Below, piece after piece: positions 25,347-33,269 of a DNA stretch of 51,854 bases (within the stretch, counting starts at the first letter, position 1; every line of letters begins with the position of its first letter). This DNA comes from Bacillus rhizoplanae (GTDB taxonomy: Bacteria; Bacillota; Bacilli; Bacillales; Bacillaceae_G). The notes below the pieces were generated by a model. The model ran no database searches. It saw only the letters and a list, made by a program, of their open reading frames with translations, and was not told the origin of the DNA. The position numbers and the translations under genes were made by a program. The DNA lies in the NCBI RefSeq assembly GCF_917563915.1, contig NZ_CAKJTI010000024.1, positions 1 through 51,854 on the forward strand, written 5' to 3'.

Positions 25347-25770
25347 ATGCAATTTCATCTGGATTTTGTGGATAATGCGAACTATCCTGTTTTTTATTAT
25401 TTTGAAAGATCGACTGAATCTTATCAATTGTTTGCGGTGCAAGTTCGATTACTTTCTCTGCCAAGTGCGTTGCATTTTGCAAATGAAGAATATTTACACC
25501 ATCCTTATTCACAACAAGAAAGGCAACCGGTGTAATAGAAACCCCACCAGCACTACCACCGCCAAATGCGGGATGACCTTGTGCCTTTTGTACGTCATTT
25601 GTGGAAAAATCTGATCCACCTGCACCAAAACCAAATGCTACTTTTGAAACAGTTAAAACAACACCGCCATCTGCTGTTTGAACAGGCTCACCGACAATTG
25701 TATTCACGTCAACCATTTCTTTTAAATTTTCCATAGCTGCTTTCATCAGCCCTTGAATTGGATGATCCAC
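25345..25770 (-). CDS. gerW: GerW-family sporulation protein (YtfJ)
   Basis: The 141-residue protein has the family features: HPIQGLMKAAMENLKEMVDVNTIVG, the Gly-rich GFGAGGSDF and FGGGSAGGVSITPVAFLVV. YtfJ is made in the forespore and GerW is needed for germination through certain receptors. The start is GTG nine bases after GGAGG. No other sporulation gene is adjacent. Confidence 0.93.
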   Translation of the reverse strand: MDHPIQGLMKAAMENLKEMVDVNTIVGEPVQTADGGVVLTVSKVAFGFGAGGSDFSTNDVQKAQGHPAFGGGSAGGVSITPVAFLVVNKDGVNILHLQNATHLAEKVIELAPQTIDKIQSIFQNNKKQDSSHYPQNPDEIA

Positions 25771-25905
25771 CGTTCATAACCTCCTTTTTCATATCCTTCC
25801 TAGTTTTTCCTAAACATTGTGAACTAAACATAAAATTTTTTATTGATTTCCAAAATTATAAGTACTAATATTTAGAAAATACAAATAAAAGGAGATTCAG
25901 CAAAA

Positions 25906-26691
25906 ATGATTCGAAAACTAACCGAACAAGACCATGAACAAGTACTTTCTTTTTTAAAGAAAGAAGCTGCATTCAACCTATTCTTAATTGGTGATATTGA
26001 GGCATTTGGATATGATCAGGATTTTCAAGAACTATGGGGACAGTTTACGATAGAAAATGAATTACAAGCTGTTCTATTGAGATTCCATGATTCCTTTATT
26101 GCCTATGCTGAGGCTTCATTCCAGCCAGAAGCGTTTATTGACCAATTTACTAACCATGACTACATTAAACTCTCTGGAAAATCAGAGGTCGTAGAACAGT
26201 TTGAAAATCTCGATAACCTAAACCTTGGTAAAAAACTGCAGACATACTTTTGTGAATGTACAACCGAGAAACAATTAGTAAAAGATATAAACAAAGAAAA
26301 CATAAAAATGGCAACGGTTGAAGATGTGGATCGTATTATACATTTACGAAAACAAATTACAGAATTTAAGATAGCAGACAGTGCAGGTAAACTCCTTCGC
26401 CAAGCAATTGAAACAAACACCGGACGGACATATTATATAGAAGAAAACGAAGAAATTATTGCGTGCGCGTCCACATCTGCAGAAAATTCATTATCTGCTA
26501 TGGTTATCGGTGTATGCACACATCCAAATCACCGCGGAAAAGGGTATGCTTCTCAAATCATAAGTAAAATGATTCAAGATTTTATCGCTGAAAGAAGAAC
26601 ACTTTGTTTATTTTACAGCAACCCTGCTGCTGGACGGATTTATAAACGTTTAGGATTTGAAGATATTGGAACTTGGACAATGTATCGCTAA
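25906..26691 (+). CDS. GNAT acetyltransferase with an N-terminal domain
   Basis: The 261-residue protein has a C-terminal GNAT domain with the acetyl-CoA loop CTHPNHRGKGYAS (about 205-217) and the closing YSNPAAGRIYKRLGFEDIG. The N-terminal 120 residues look like a degenerate second GNAT fold. This two-part layout is typical of Bacillus GNATs of unknown substrate. GGAG lies ten bases before the ATG. Confidence 0.88.
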   Translation: MIRKLTEQDHEQVLSFLKKEAAFNLFLIGDIEAFGYDQDFQELWGQFTIENELQAVLLRFHDSFIAYAEASFQPEAFIDQFTNHDYIKLSGKSEVVEQFENLDNLNLGKKLQTYFCECTTEKQLVKDINKENIKMATVEDVDRIIHLRKQITEFKIADSAGKLLRQAIETNTGRTYYIEENEEIIACASTSAENSLSAMVIGVCTHPNHRGKGYASQIISKMIQDFIAERRTLCLFYSNPAAGRIYKRLGFEDIGTWTMYR

Positions 26692-26694
26692 AGT

Positions 26695-26744
26695 GAAACT
26701 GCCATCAACATAGAACATTTCCATTTCCTATTGATGGCAGTTTC
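26695..26744. terminator. Bidirectional terminator
   Basis: GAAACTGCCATCAA pairs perfectly with TTGATGGCAGTTTC between convergent genes. Confidence 0.8.
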
Positions 26745-26757
26745 ATTTCATTAATAA

Positions 26758-27069
26758 TTAATCCTTCTTCTTATCCAATTCCACGTATTGAAAATGCTCT
26801 ACTGTCGGAAACGGCTCGTAAAAATGATGCAATCGTTTTTTCCATTCTTCATACTCACTTGATTTTCGAAACCCTTCCGTGTGATCTTCTAACGTCTCCC
26901 AGTTCACTAACAAAAGATATTTCCCTTTGGTTTCTATACATTTATGAAGCGTATGACCTTGGTAACCTTTCATAGAAGAAATAATGCTAGAAGCCTCTTG
27001 GAAGGCATTTTCAAATTCATTTTCCATTCCAAGCTTCACTTGGAGCATTGCTGCCTCTAATATCATCAT
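26758..27069 (-). CDS. Antibiotic biosynthesis monooxygenase (ABM) domain protein
   Basis: The 103-residue protein has the dimeric alpha-beta barrel pattern of ABM proteins: EAAMLQVKLGMENEFENAFQEA, then GYQGHTLHKCIETKGKYLLLVNWETLEDHTEGFRKS. It is the last gene of a run on the minus strand. ATGATG follows GGAG. The substrate is unknown; such proteins often oxidise aromatics or bind haem, but the haem-degrading Asn/Trp pattern cannot be confirmed. Confidence 0.85.
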   Translation of the reverse strand: MMILEAAMLQVKLGMENEFENAFQEASSIISSMKGYQGHTLHKCIETKGKYLLLVNWETLEDHTEGFRKSSEYEEWKKRLHHFYEPFPTVEHFQYVELDKKKD

Positions 27070-27077
27070 CTCATCTC

Positions 27078-27629
27078 CTAACTTATTATTACATCTCGAA
27101 CCCATTCTTCTCGTAATAAGCCCATTATCACTGTATCGTAGTATTTTCCATTTACATATACATCTTCACGGAGAACACCCTCCACTTGAAACCCGCACTT
27201 TTCATATGAACGAATTGCCCTTTCATTTCCACTCCATGTATCAAGTTGAATTTTTCTCATATTTAAGTTTAAAAATAAATATTTTACAAGTGTTTGTATA
27301 GCGTCTGTTCCAAACCCTTTTCCCCAATATTCTTTATCTCCTATCGTTAAGCCAATTACCGCCTTATGTGTCACCGCATCTATATCTCTATAGTCTGCTA
27401 TTCCGATATATTTTCCCTCTAACGTGTAAACAGCAAACACACATTCATCTTTTTTATTTAAGTTCCATACTTGTTCAAAAAAATGGTCTAACTGTTCCAT
27501 TGAAACATTTGTATAAAATGGTGAATTTCCTGTCGCCCAGTAACTTACTTCATCATCATTGCGCCATTTATAAAGAGAGTTCATGTTTTCTTTTGTAATA
27601 GCTCGTAATTCTACTAAATTCCCCTTCAA
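27078..27629 (-). CDS. GNAT acetyltransferase, RimJ/RimL type
   Basis: The 183-residue protein has the RimJ/RimL layout: LVELRAITKENMNSLYKWRND at the start, the acetyl-CoA loop KEYWGKGFGTDA and DTWSGNERAIRSYEKCGFQVEG. These enzymes acetylate protein N-termini or small molecules. The start is TTG nine bases after GGAGG; an ATG in between is out of frame. It ends nine bases before the ABM gene start. Confidence 0.9.
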   Translation of the reverse strand: MKGNLVELRAITKENMNSLYKWRNDDEVSYWATGNSPFYTNVSMEQLDHFFEQVWNLNKKDECVFAVYTLEGKYIGIADYRDIDAVTHKAVIGLTIGDKEYWGKGFGTDAIQTLVKYLFLNLNMRKIQLDTWSGNERAIRSYEKCGFQVEGVLREDVYVNGKYYDTVIMGLLREEWVRDVIIS

Positions 27630-27728
27630 TACATATATCCTCCTCAAATATAATCCTTTATCCCCATTCAAATGCTTTCCCATCATTATTTTTAGATTTA
27701 AAAGTATGATTCCATGTTTCTTTCAAAA

Positions 27729-28172
27729 TTACATACTCTCACGTTTTAAACTCATAACACTTTGCCTCTCAACGAATCCCATTTCTTTATACAACTCTTT
27801 CGCAAAATTCCCTGCAAATACGTTCAAACGAATTTCTGAGTAGCCTAGCTTATAGAGTTCATCAACTGCTGCTCTCATAAGCTGGCGTGAAAGACCTTGT
27901 CCACGATAAGAAGGAAACACATACAACTCATAAATAAAACCTATTTCTTCTCCAGAAAAATAGTCCTTATTGCTTCCAATCAATATCCATCCATTCAATA
28001 TATCATCATGTTTTATAACAAGATAGAATGCTCCTTTTTTTAAAAGAGGGACTGTAAGCTCTAGTACTTTCTCTTGGCTAAATTGACTCGTTTTCATGGT
28101 CCCTTCATATAAAGATTCGGCCGCATGAGCTAAAATTTTTTCCGTATCGCTTTCAGTTGCTCTTTGGATCAT
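27729..28172 (-). CDS. GNAT acetyltransferase
   Basis: The 147-residue protein has the acetyl-CoA loop PSYRGQGLSRQLM and LNVFAGNFAKELYKEMGFVE. It belongs to the common single-domain GNAT type. AAAGAGG lies eight bases before the ATG. It follows the next GNAT gene by 22 bases, so the two are co-transcribed. Confidence 0.9.
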   Translation of the reverse strand: MIQRATESDTEKILAHAAESLYEGTMKTSQFSQEKVLELTVPLLKKGAFYLVIKHDDILNGWILIGSNKDYFSGEEIGFIYELYVFPSYRGQGLSRQLMRAAVDELYKLGYSEIRLNVFAGNFAKELYKEMGFVERQSVMSLKRESM

Positions 28173-28194
28173 AAGAACCTCTTTCCCCCTCCTA

Positions 28195-28680
28195 TTAAAC
28201 ATGTAATACCATTCTTAATGTTTTCAGCATATATCCATCAAAGTCTTCTTCAAACGCATCTACCACTGCAAATCCTTTTGCAGTATAAAATGCTTTTCCG
28301 GTTTTATTCTCTGATTCTACGTTAATATATATCTTCTTGACACCTTCTAATGTTGTAATTCCTTTATGTAATAACGCTGTTCCCATACCACTTCCTTGGT
28401 ATTCAGGCAATAAGTAAATCGCCCCTAACTCCGTTTCACATTGATACTTTATCGGTGAAAAATTTGCAAATCCAACAACTTTTCCGTCTACTTCTCCTAT
28501 AAATAAATGTGAATGTTGTAAACGATGCTTCATCATGTCATGAGAATAAGCATGTTCTAAAAATTTTTCTTGCACTGGTATCGGAATAAGATCTTTATAT
28601 GTATCGTTCCAAGAAGTCTTGGCCACATATTGTACAGATGAGATATCTTCTTCTTTCATTTCACGGATGACAAAATTCAT
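28195..28680 (-). CDS. GNAT acetyltransferase
   Basis: The 161-residue protein has the acetyl-CoA loop PEYQGSGMGTALL and NVESENKTGKAFYTAKGFAVVD. WNDTYKDLIP near the N-terminus is frequent in the RimI-like GNAT group. Its ATG overlaps the stop of the 2H phosphoesterase gene as ATGA, with GGGGGAG upstream. Confidence 0.9.
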   Translation of the reverse strand: MNFVIREMKEEDISSVQYVAKTSWNDTYKDLIPIPVQEKFLEHAYSHDMMKHRLQHSHLFIGEVDGKVVGFANFSPIKYQCETELGAIYLLPEYQGSGMGTALLHKGITTLEGVKKIYINVESENKTGKAFYTAKGFAVVDAFEEDFDGYMLKTLRMVLHV

Positions 28681-29234
28681 AAAGACTCCCCCAACTTATA
28701 TTCTGCTAATGTGTTACACTTCACACACATTCCATCTTCATATACGACTTGGATTAATTTAATACAATCTACTGCCGCTCTCATCGCTTCAAAGCTCTCA
28801 CATACATGTTGAAAAATTTGTCCTAATTGTATTTTCGTTAGTCTACTTGCTACTGTACAATGTGGAACCCATTTATCTGGTACATAATAGGAATCTGCAT
28901 TATCTTGAAAAGGACTAAAATATTTATGATAGTTTGTATGAAACTGTTTCAGATTTTCTGTTATCGTTGGAGCATAAAACACCGTTCCATTTGCCGGGAA
29001 ACTCCCTACATGAGAAAATTCAATTTCAATAATATTCGTACGCTTTGAAAACTGACGCAGCTCTTGCTTGAATATTTTTACATCCAGCTGTTTATAATCT
29101 GCTAATGTAACATGTGGTTCCATTCCTTCAATGTTGTTTATATAAGATGACAAATCACTTTCATCCCACTTCTTTTTTATATATGTTCCAAATAGTTCAT
29201 CAAACGTAACAATTGCTGCGTACAAACTGCTCAT
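28677..29234 (-). CDS. 2H phosphoesterase (2'-5' RNA ligase family)
   Basis: The 185-residue protein has the two H-x-T motifs of the superfamily: PHVTLAD (about 39-45) and PHCTVAS (about 131-137). These enzymes open cyclic phosphodiesters or 2'-5' bonds in RNA or nucleotides. The ATG overlaps the upstream GNAT stop as ATGA and its own stop overlaps the next GNAT start in the same way. A TTG four codons later would have a better-spaced GGAG. Its place between two GNAT genes suggests a shared substrate, as inference. Confidence 0.88.
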   Translation of the reverse strand: MSSLYAAIVTFDELFGTYIKKKWDESDLSSYINNIEGMEPHVTLADYKQLDVKIFKQELRQFSKRTNIIEIEFSHVGSFPANGTVFYAPTITENLKQFHTNYHKYFSPFQDNADSYYVPDKWVPHCTVASRLTKIQLGQIFQHVCESFEAMRAAVDCIKLIQVVYEDGMCVKCNTLAEYKLGESL

Positions 29235-29797
29235 CTCCTCACTGCCTTCATTTCTTCCCATTCTTCACGGATCATCCCCATCCGAATCGAATCATAATAT
29301 TCTCCATTATAATAACGGCATTTTCTCATTCTTCCTTCTAATTGCATGCCAAGCTTCTCAGCAACTTTCATCATGCGGCTATTTCCTGACCATGTTGTCA
29401 AACCGACCCTTCCAATCGTCATATGTTGGAATAGAAAGTCAATGTACATACGTAAAGCTTCTGTACCATAACCTCCATTCCAATATGTTGGATTGTAAAT
29501 GGTAATTCCAATCTCTAACCAACGTGAAGGCTCATGCTCCCAGTAATACGTTACGATCCCTATGATTTCACCATCTTTTTCAATAAGAAATCTTGAATAT
29601 GGATCTTTCATTAATTTAGAACATAGACCTTCTTGAAAAGCAGTAAACTCTTGTCTAACAAATGGAAAATACGGTGCATCCCATTTTTTCCACTCTGGAT
29701 TTTCTTCTTTATAAACTTCTTGCCATAGCAGGTACAGATCCGCTTTTTCTATCGTTCGAATAACTACTTTTTCGCCTTTTAAATATGTTTGTTCCAT
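29231..29797 (-). CDS. GNAT acetyltransferase, RimJ/RimL type
   Basis: The 188-residue protein has KVVIRTIEKADLYLLWQEV, the acetyl-CoA loop TYWNGGYGTEALR and TTWSGNSRMMKVAEKLGMQLEG. It is related to the GNAT at 27078-27629. GGAGG stands five bases before the ATG. It is the first gene of the coupled run that continues to the ABM gene. Confidence 0.9.
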   Translation of the reverse strand: MEQTYLKGEKVVIRTIEKADLYLLWQEVYKEENPEWKKWDAPYFPFVRQEFTAFQEGLCSKLMKDPYSRFLIEKDGEIIGIVTYYWEHEPSRWLEIGITIYNPTYWNGGYGTEALRMYIDFLFQHMTIGRVGLTTWSGNSRMMKVAEKLGMQLEGRMRKCRYYNGEYYDSIRMGMIREEWEEMKAVRR

Positions 29798-30026
29798 AGA
29801 ATCCTCCTATATATGCTTTCTTATCTTTCAATTACTATGTAGCAATACACTATAAGTTTTACTAGCAAAGATAGTACGAAATTACTCTTCTCTATTTCTA
29901 AATGAACTAGAGAAATATTATATTTATTTACTAGTTTTATTTATTATAATGTTTTTTCTGAAAAATCAAAACAAACAATCGATTATTTTGTATAATATTG
30001 TAAAAATGTTTTTTGGGAGGGATTTT

Positions 30027-30929
30027 ATGCTAAGGAAGCTATGGAAATTCTCTATACAACTACTAGCTGTTATCATTACGTTACTTGTTCTATTAAACAT
30101 TCCAGCCCTATTTATAAACGAAAGCGGAAACATTTCATTTCAGCCAAACAAATTCATAAATACAATCATCGATACAGTAAAACACGCTTTTTCTTTACAT
30201 TCCCTTACTTTTCAAATACCTGCACCTACAGGTGGAGGTAAAACAGTATCCTTATTTCCCACTGTATTAGAACCATATATATATTCATTTACAATTTTAT
30301 TTACTGCCTTTTTTCTTTCTACCTTCGTTGCAACAAGTATTGCTTACCTCTATTTTTTATCAGCAAAGTTGGTCCAAACTATCATACAGCGCACCGTTTT
30401 TGTATTGGAAGCTGTCCCTGACGTAATGATTATGATCTGTATACAAATGTTTTTTATGTGGTATTTTCGGCAAACAGGTGAATTGCCAGTACACATTATG
30501 ACATTCAATGAAAACAAAGCGTATATACTACCTATTATTTGTTTATCTATACTCCCAACAATTCAAATGTTCCGAATGATGATATTGTACATAGAGGAAG
30601 AACGTATAAAACCATATGTCGAAGTTGCTTATGGAAAAGGCCTTTCTTCAAGCTATATTATCCGTATACATTTATTTAAAAATATTTTTATTCACCTATT
30701 TCATCATTTAAAAATGATTTTTGTCTTTTTACTTTCCAATTTATTTGTACTAGAATGCGTGTTTCACATGTCAGGCATTATTCAATTCCTTATTTTCACA
30801 ACCCACTTTTCGACATCAATTACATTCGTTGTGCTTATTATGATTGTGATTCCATTTTACCTTTTATTTCAAATTTCTTCTTATTTTATAAAAAAATGGG
30901 AAAATCAAATGAACGGAGGAATTATATGA
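30027..30929 (+). CDS. ABC transporter permease, oligopeptide (DppB) type
   Basis: The 300-residue membrane protein has about six membrane helices and an external loop after the first (residues 25-85), as in DppB/OppB proteins. A degenerate EAA loop YVEVAYGKGLSSSYIIRIHLFKN (about 195-217) would contact the ATPase. GGGAGGG precedes the ATG at 30027. There is no binding-protein or ATPase gene nearby. The stop overlaps the next gene as ATGA. Confidence 0.82.
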   Translation: MLRKLWKFSIQLLAVIITLLVLLNIPALFINESGNISFQPNKFINTIIDTVKHAFSLHSLTFQIPAPTGGGKTVSLFPTVLEPYIYSFTILFTAFFLSTFVATSIAYLYFLSAKLVQTIIQRTVFVLEAVPDVMIMICIQMFFMWYFRQTGELPVHIMTFNENKAYILPIICLSILPTIQMFRMMILYIEEERIKPYVEVAYGKGLSSSYIIRIHLFKNIFIHLFHHLKMIFVFLLSNLFVLECVFHMSGIIQFLIFTTHFSTSITFVVLIMIVIPFYLLFQISSYFIKKWENQMNGGII

Positions 30930-31972
30930 AAGCTATTTGGAAATCAAAACGTTTTTTAATCGGATTGACATATATTGTCATACTTGTCATCGCTAGTTTT
31001 ATTTACGGCTTCTACTTCAAAGAAGATACTTTAAAGCCAATGAGACTGTTATACGATGAGAATGGAGATTTAATTGCCGCTTCACCATTCTCACCAAAGC
31101 AAATGCCACCTCTTGGTTCTGATCGCTTTGGAGAATCGATTTCCTTCCAAATATTAGATGGTGCAAAATTTACAATTTTATTCGCAATTGGAATCAGTTT
31201 ATTACGTGTTTTACTTGGTACAATATTCGGTGTGTTATTAAGCTTATATGTAACACGATTAAAAAACTTTGTAAAAACATGTACAGAAGTATTTTATTAT
31301 TTAGCAACCGTTTTCGTTGCATACATATTAATGCAGCCTATGAACAAAATGGTCTTTTCAAATCTAGATAGTAAACTCGAAGTGAATTTGCCTCTTGTAT
31401 CATATCAAGCTATCGTTCTCGTTCTTGTTGTTTTACCTACTGTAACAATATATATTTCTTCTGAAATTGATGAATTTATGAAACAAGAATATATTTTAAG
31501 TTCACAAATAATGGGAGCAAGTCGTTTACACATTGTTCGTACACATTTACGTGTATTACTAAAAGATCGCCTCTTCTTATTATTTATGCAGCATATTGTA
31601 CAAACACTTCTTTTAGTTACTCATCTTGCATTGGTAAGTCAATTTATCGGAGGTGTACAAAGGAAAAGTGCAGACTTAGGCGAAGATAAATTTATTTCGC
31701 TTTCTAACGACTGGGCAGGACTTATTGGTCTCAACTATTTCGAACTAAATGTATCAATGTGGATTGTTTTTAGTACGCTTGTTGCTCTATTTTTGACTAT
31801 TCTCATACTGAAATTCATGACAACAGGAATACAAGATGCTTTAGCAAGGCAAGAATATTCTATTAAAAAAATTGAAAGAAAAAAAGAAACGTCTCCATAC
31901 ATACAAGACAAACACTCCTTCACCTTCGCTAACAAAAAAGAACATTCTTATCATTCTTCTGCCAATATGTAG
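30926..31972 (+). CDS. ABC transporter permease, DppC type
   Basis: The 348-residue protein has an N-terminal helix, an external loop (FKEDTLKPMRLLYDENGDLIAAS ... PPLGSDRFGES, the GTDxxGRD region of DppC proteins) and a permease domain with the degenerate EAA loop EYILSSQIMGASRLHIVRTHL. The C-terminal 40 residues are charged and Lys/His-rich. It is translationally coupled to the previous permease, and the two would form one channel. Confidence 0.82.
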   Translation: MKAIWKSKRFLIGLTYIVILVIASFIYGFYFKEDTLKPMRLLYDENGDLIAASPFSPKQMPPLGSDRFGESISFQILDGAKFTILFAIGISLLRVLLGTIFGVLLSLYVTRLKNFVKTCTEVFYYLATVFVAYILMQPMNKMVFSNLDSKLEVNLPLVSYQAIVLVLVVLPTVTIYISSEIDEFMKQEYILSSQIMGASRLHIVRTHLRVLLKDRLFLLFMQHIVQTLLLVTHLALVSQFIGGVQRKSADLGEDKFISLSNDWAGLIGLNYFELNVSMWIVFSTLVALFLTILILKFMTTGIQDALARQEYSIKKIERKKETSPYIQDKHSFTFANKKEHSYHSSANM

Positions 31973-31987
31973 TAAGAAAGGATTATT

Positions 31988-32608
31988 ATGAAAAATAAAT
32001 TCGGCTTAATTATGCTATGTACGATTATTACTACAAACATCATTCTATACTTTTTCTTGCCGCCTGAAGTTGTAACAAAGTGGGATTTTAACGGAAATCC
32101 CACTTCTACTATGACAAAAGGAACACATGTAACAATCGCTATTCTTCTGTCATGCTTTATCGCTTTTCTATTTGAAGGCTTATCACACACGATAGAAGAC
32201 GCACGTTTTTTCAAATGGATTGGAAATGCAGTGTTACTTTTCCTTTTCTTTACTGACACTACTCTTTCCCTACTTGCGCTTGGATATAATCTTCCTCATG
32301 AACAACTCATTCTCTCAGCTGTTGGGTTACTTTTCATTATTATTGGATATTTCATCATGAAAGTTGACGCGAAAAATTCTACCATATCCTATCAGTGGAA
32401 TAGCAAAAGGCTGGAGAAAAAGGCACAAAAGATATGTGGTATTTCTATTATACTAGCAGGTGTATGCATCGTAATTTCACCATTTGTGTTTCCTTCTTCT
32501 CTCATGCATTATGCTGCATTTGGAACAATTGTTATTATGACAGTTGTAGTCATTGGCAGTACGATATATTTATTTATAAAGGATCAAAAGCAGTCTTCTT
32601 CATTATAA
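31988..32608 (+). CDS. SdpI/DUF1648-family membrane protein
   Basis: The 206-residue protein has six membrane helices. It begins with the DUF1648 signature (FFLPPEVVTKWDFNGNPTSTMTKG), the region seen in SdpI, the immunity protein against the SdpC toxin of B. subtilis. It starts 16 bases after the permease gene, so it is in the same operon. A role in resistance or sensing of a membrane-active peptide is inference. Confidence 0.82.
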   Translation: MKNKFGLIMLCTIITTNIILYFFLPPEVVTKWDFNGNPTSTMTKGTHVTIAILLSCFIAFLFEGLSHTIEDARFFKWIGNAVLLFLFFTDTTLSLLALGYNLPHEQLILSAVGLLFIIIGYFIMKVDAKNSTISYQWNSKRLEKKAQKICGISIILAGVCIVISPFVFPSSLMHYAAFGTIVIMTVVVIGSTIYLFIKDQKQSSSL

Positions 32609-32627
32609 AACAAACTCTTTGTATAAA

Positions 32628-32668
32628 TTGAACTACCCCCACCTACCGCTTCGCGCTTGAGGTGGGGG
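32628..32668 (-). repeat. Orphan IS605/omega-RNA-like right-end hairpin
   Basis: CCCCCACCT (32636-32644) and AGGTGGGGG (32660-32668) pair perfectly around a CGC/GCG inner stem. Read on the minus strand it resembles the tnpB right end and is followed by TTCAA (32628-32632). No tnpB or left end is present, so it is a remnant or a stand-alone guide-RNA-like element. It could also end transcription of the SdpI-like gene. Confidence 0.5.
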
Positions 32669-32688
32669 TCTTCTCGCCAGATATGATA

Positions 32689-32712
32689 AAGCAGAAGAAT
32701 ATCCTGCTTTAT
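32689..32712 (-). terminator. Terminator of the GNAT gene
   Basis: AAAGCAG and CTGCTTT pair over about nine bases at the gene's 3' end; a T-rich run follows on the plus strand. Confidence 0.5.
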
Positions 32713-33140
32713 TTTATTTCTTTCCAAAACGAATAGCTCACCTTTTCATACCCTTCTCGTTCATAAAAACGATGTGCATCTATTCTTGGAAACGCTGAAG
32801 TTAATACGACACAAGTACAATCATTTTCTTTGCCCCACCCCTCAATATACGACAGCAGTGTCTCTCCATATCCTTTTGAACGATGTGCTTCTGCTGTAAC
32901 AAGATCATATATAAAGACATGTTTCTTATTATAAAAATTTGTACAAATTGCTGTTCCTGCTAAACTCACTACTTCTCCTTCACTATTATACAAAGCAAAT
33001 AGGCGATAATTTTCTTCGTTCATTCTTTCCAAAAGAGACTGTGCTTCTTCTTGAGAAAGTGTAGGCCGCAACTGCTGTAATACTGGTAACACCTTACAAA
33101 ATTCTTGCTCTGTTTTTACCTCTTGCACACATGTATTCAT
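32709..33140 (-). CDS. GNAT acetyltransferase
   Basis: The 143-residue protein has the acetyl-CoA loop AEAHRSKGYGETLL and RIDAHRFYEREGYEKVS, a standard GNAT end. It is divergent from the MocR regulator, and the 129-base gap must hold both promoters. GGAGGG lies before the ATG. A target of MocR is possible. Confidence 0.9.
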   Translation of the reverse strand: MNTCVQEVKTEQEFCKVLPVLQQLRPTLSQEEAQSLLERMNEENYRLFALYNSEGEVVSLAGTAICTNFYNKKHVFIYDLVTAEAHRSKGYGETLLSYIEGWGKENDCTCVVLTSAFPRIDAHRFYEREGYEKVSYSFWKEIK

Positions 33141-33269
33141 ATTCTTTCCCTCCAATTATTTATAAAAAATTCAAAATGTTTTATGATTGTTATTATAAAA
33201 AGCGCGTGCCCCTTTTGTAAGTGGCAGTTTTATTCTTTTTTATAGGGACAGTTCGAAAGGAAGATGACA

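Noticed and set aside
30755-30925. Longer N-terminus of the second permease
   Set aside because: It would overlap the first permease by 175 bases; the ATGA-overlap start at 30926 has GGAGG.
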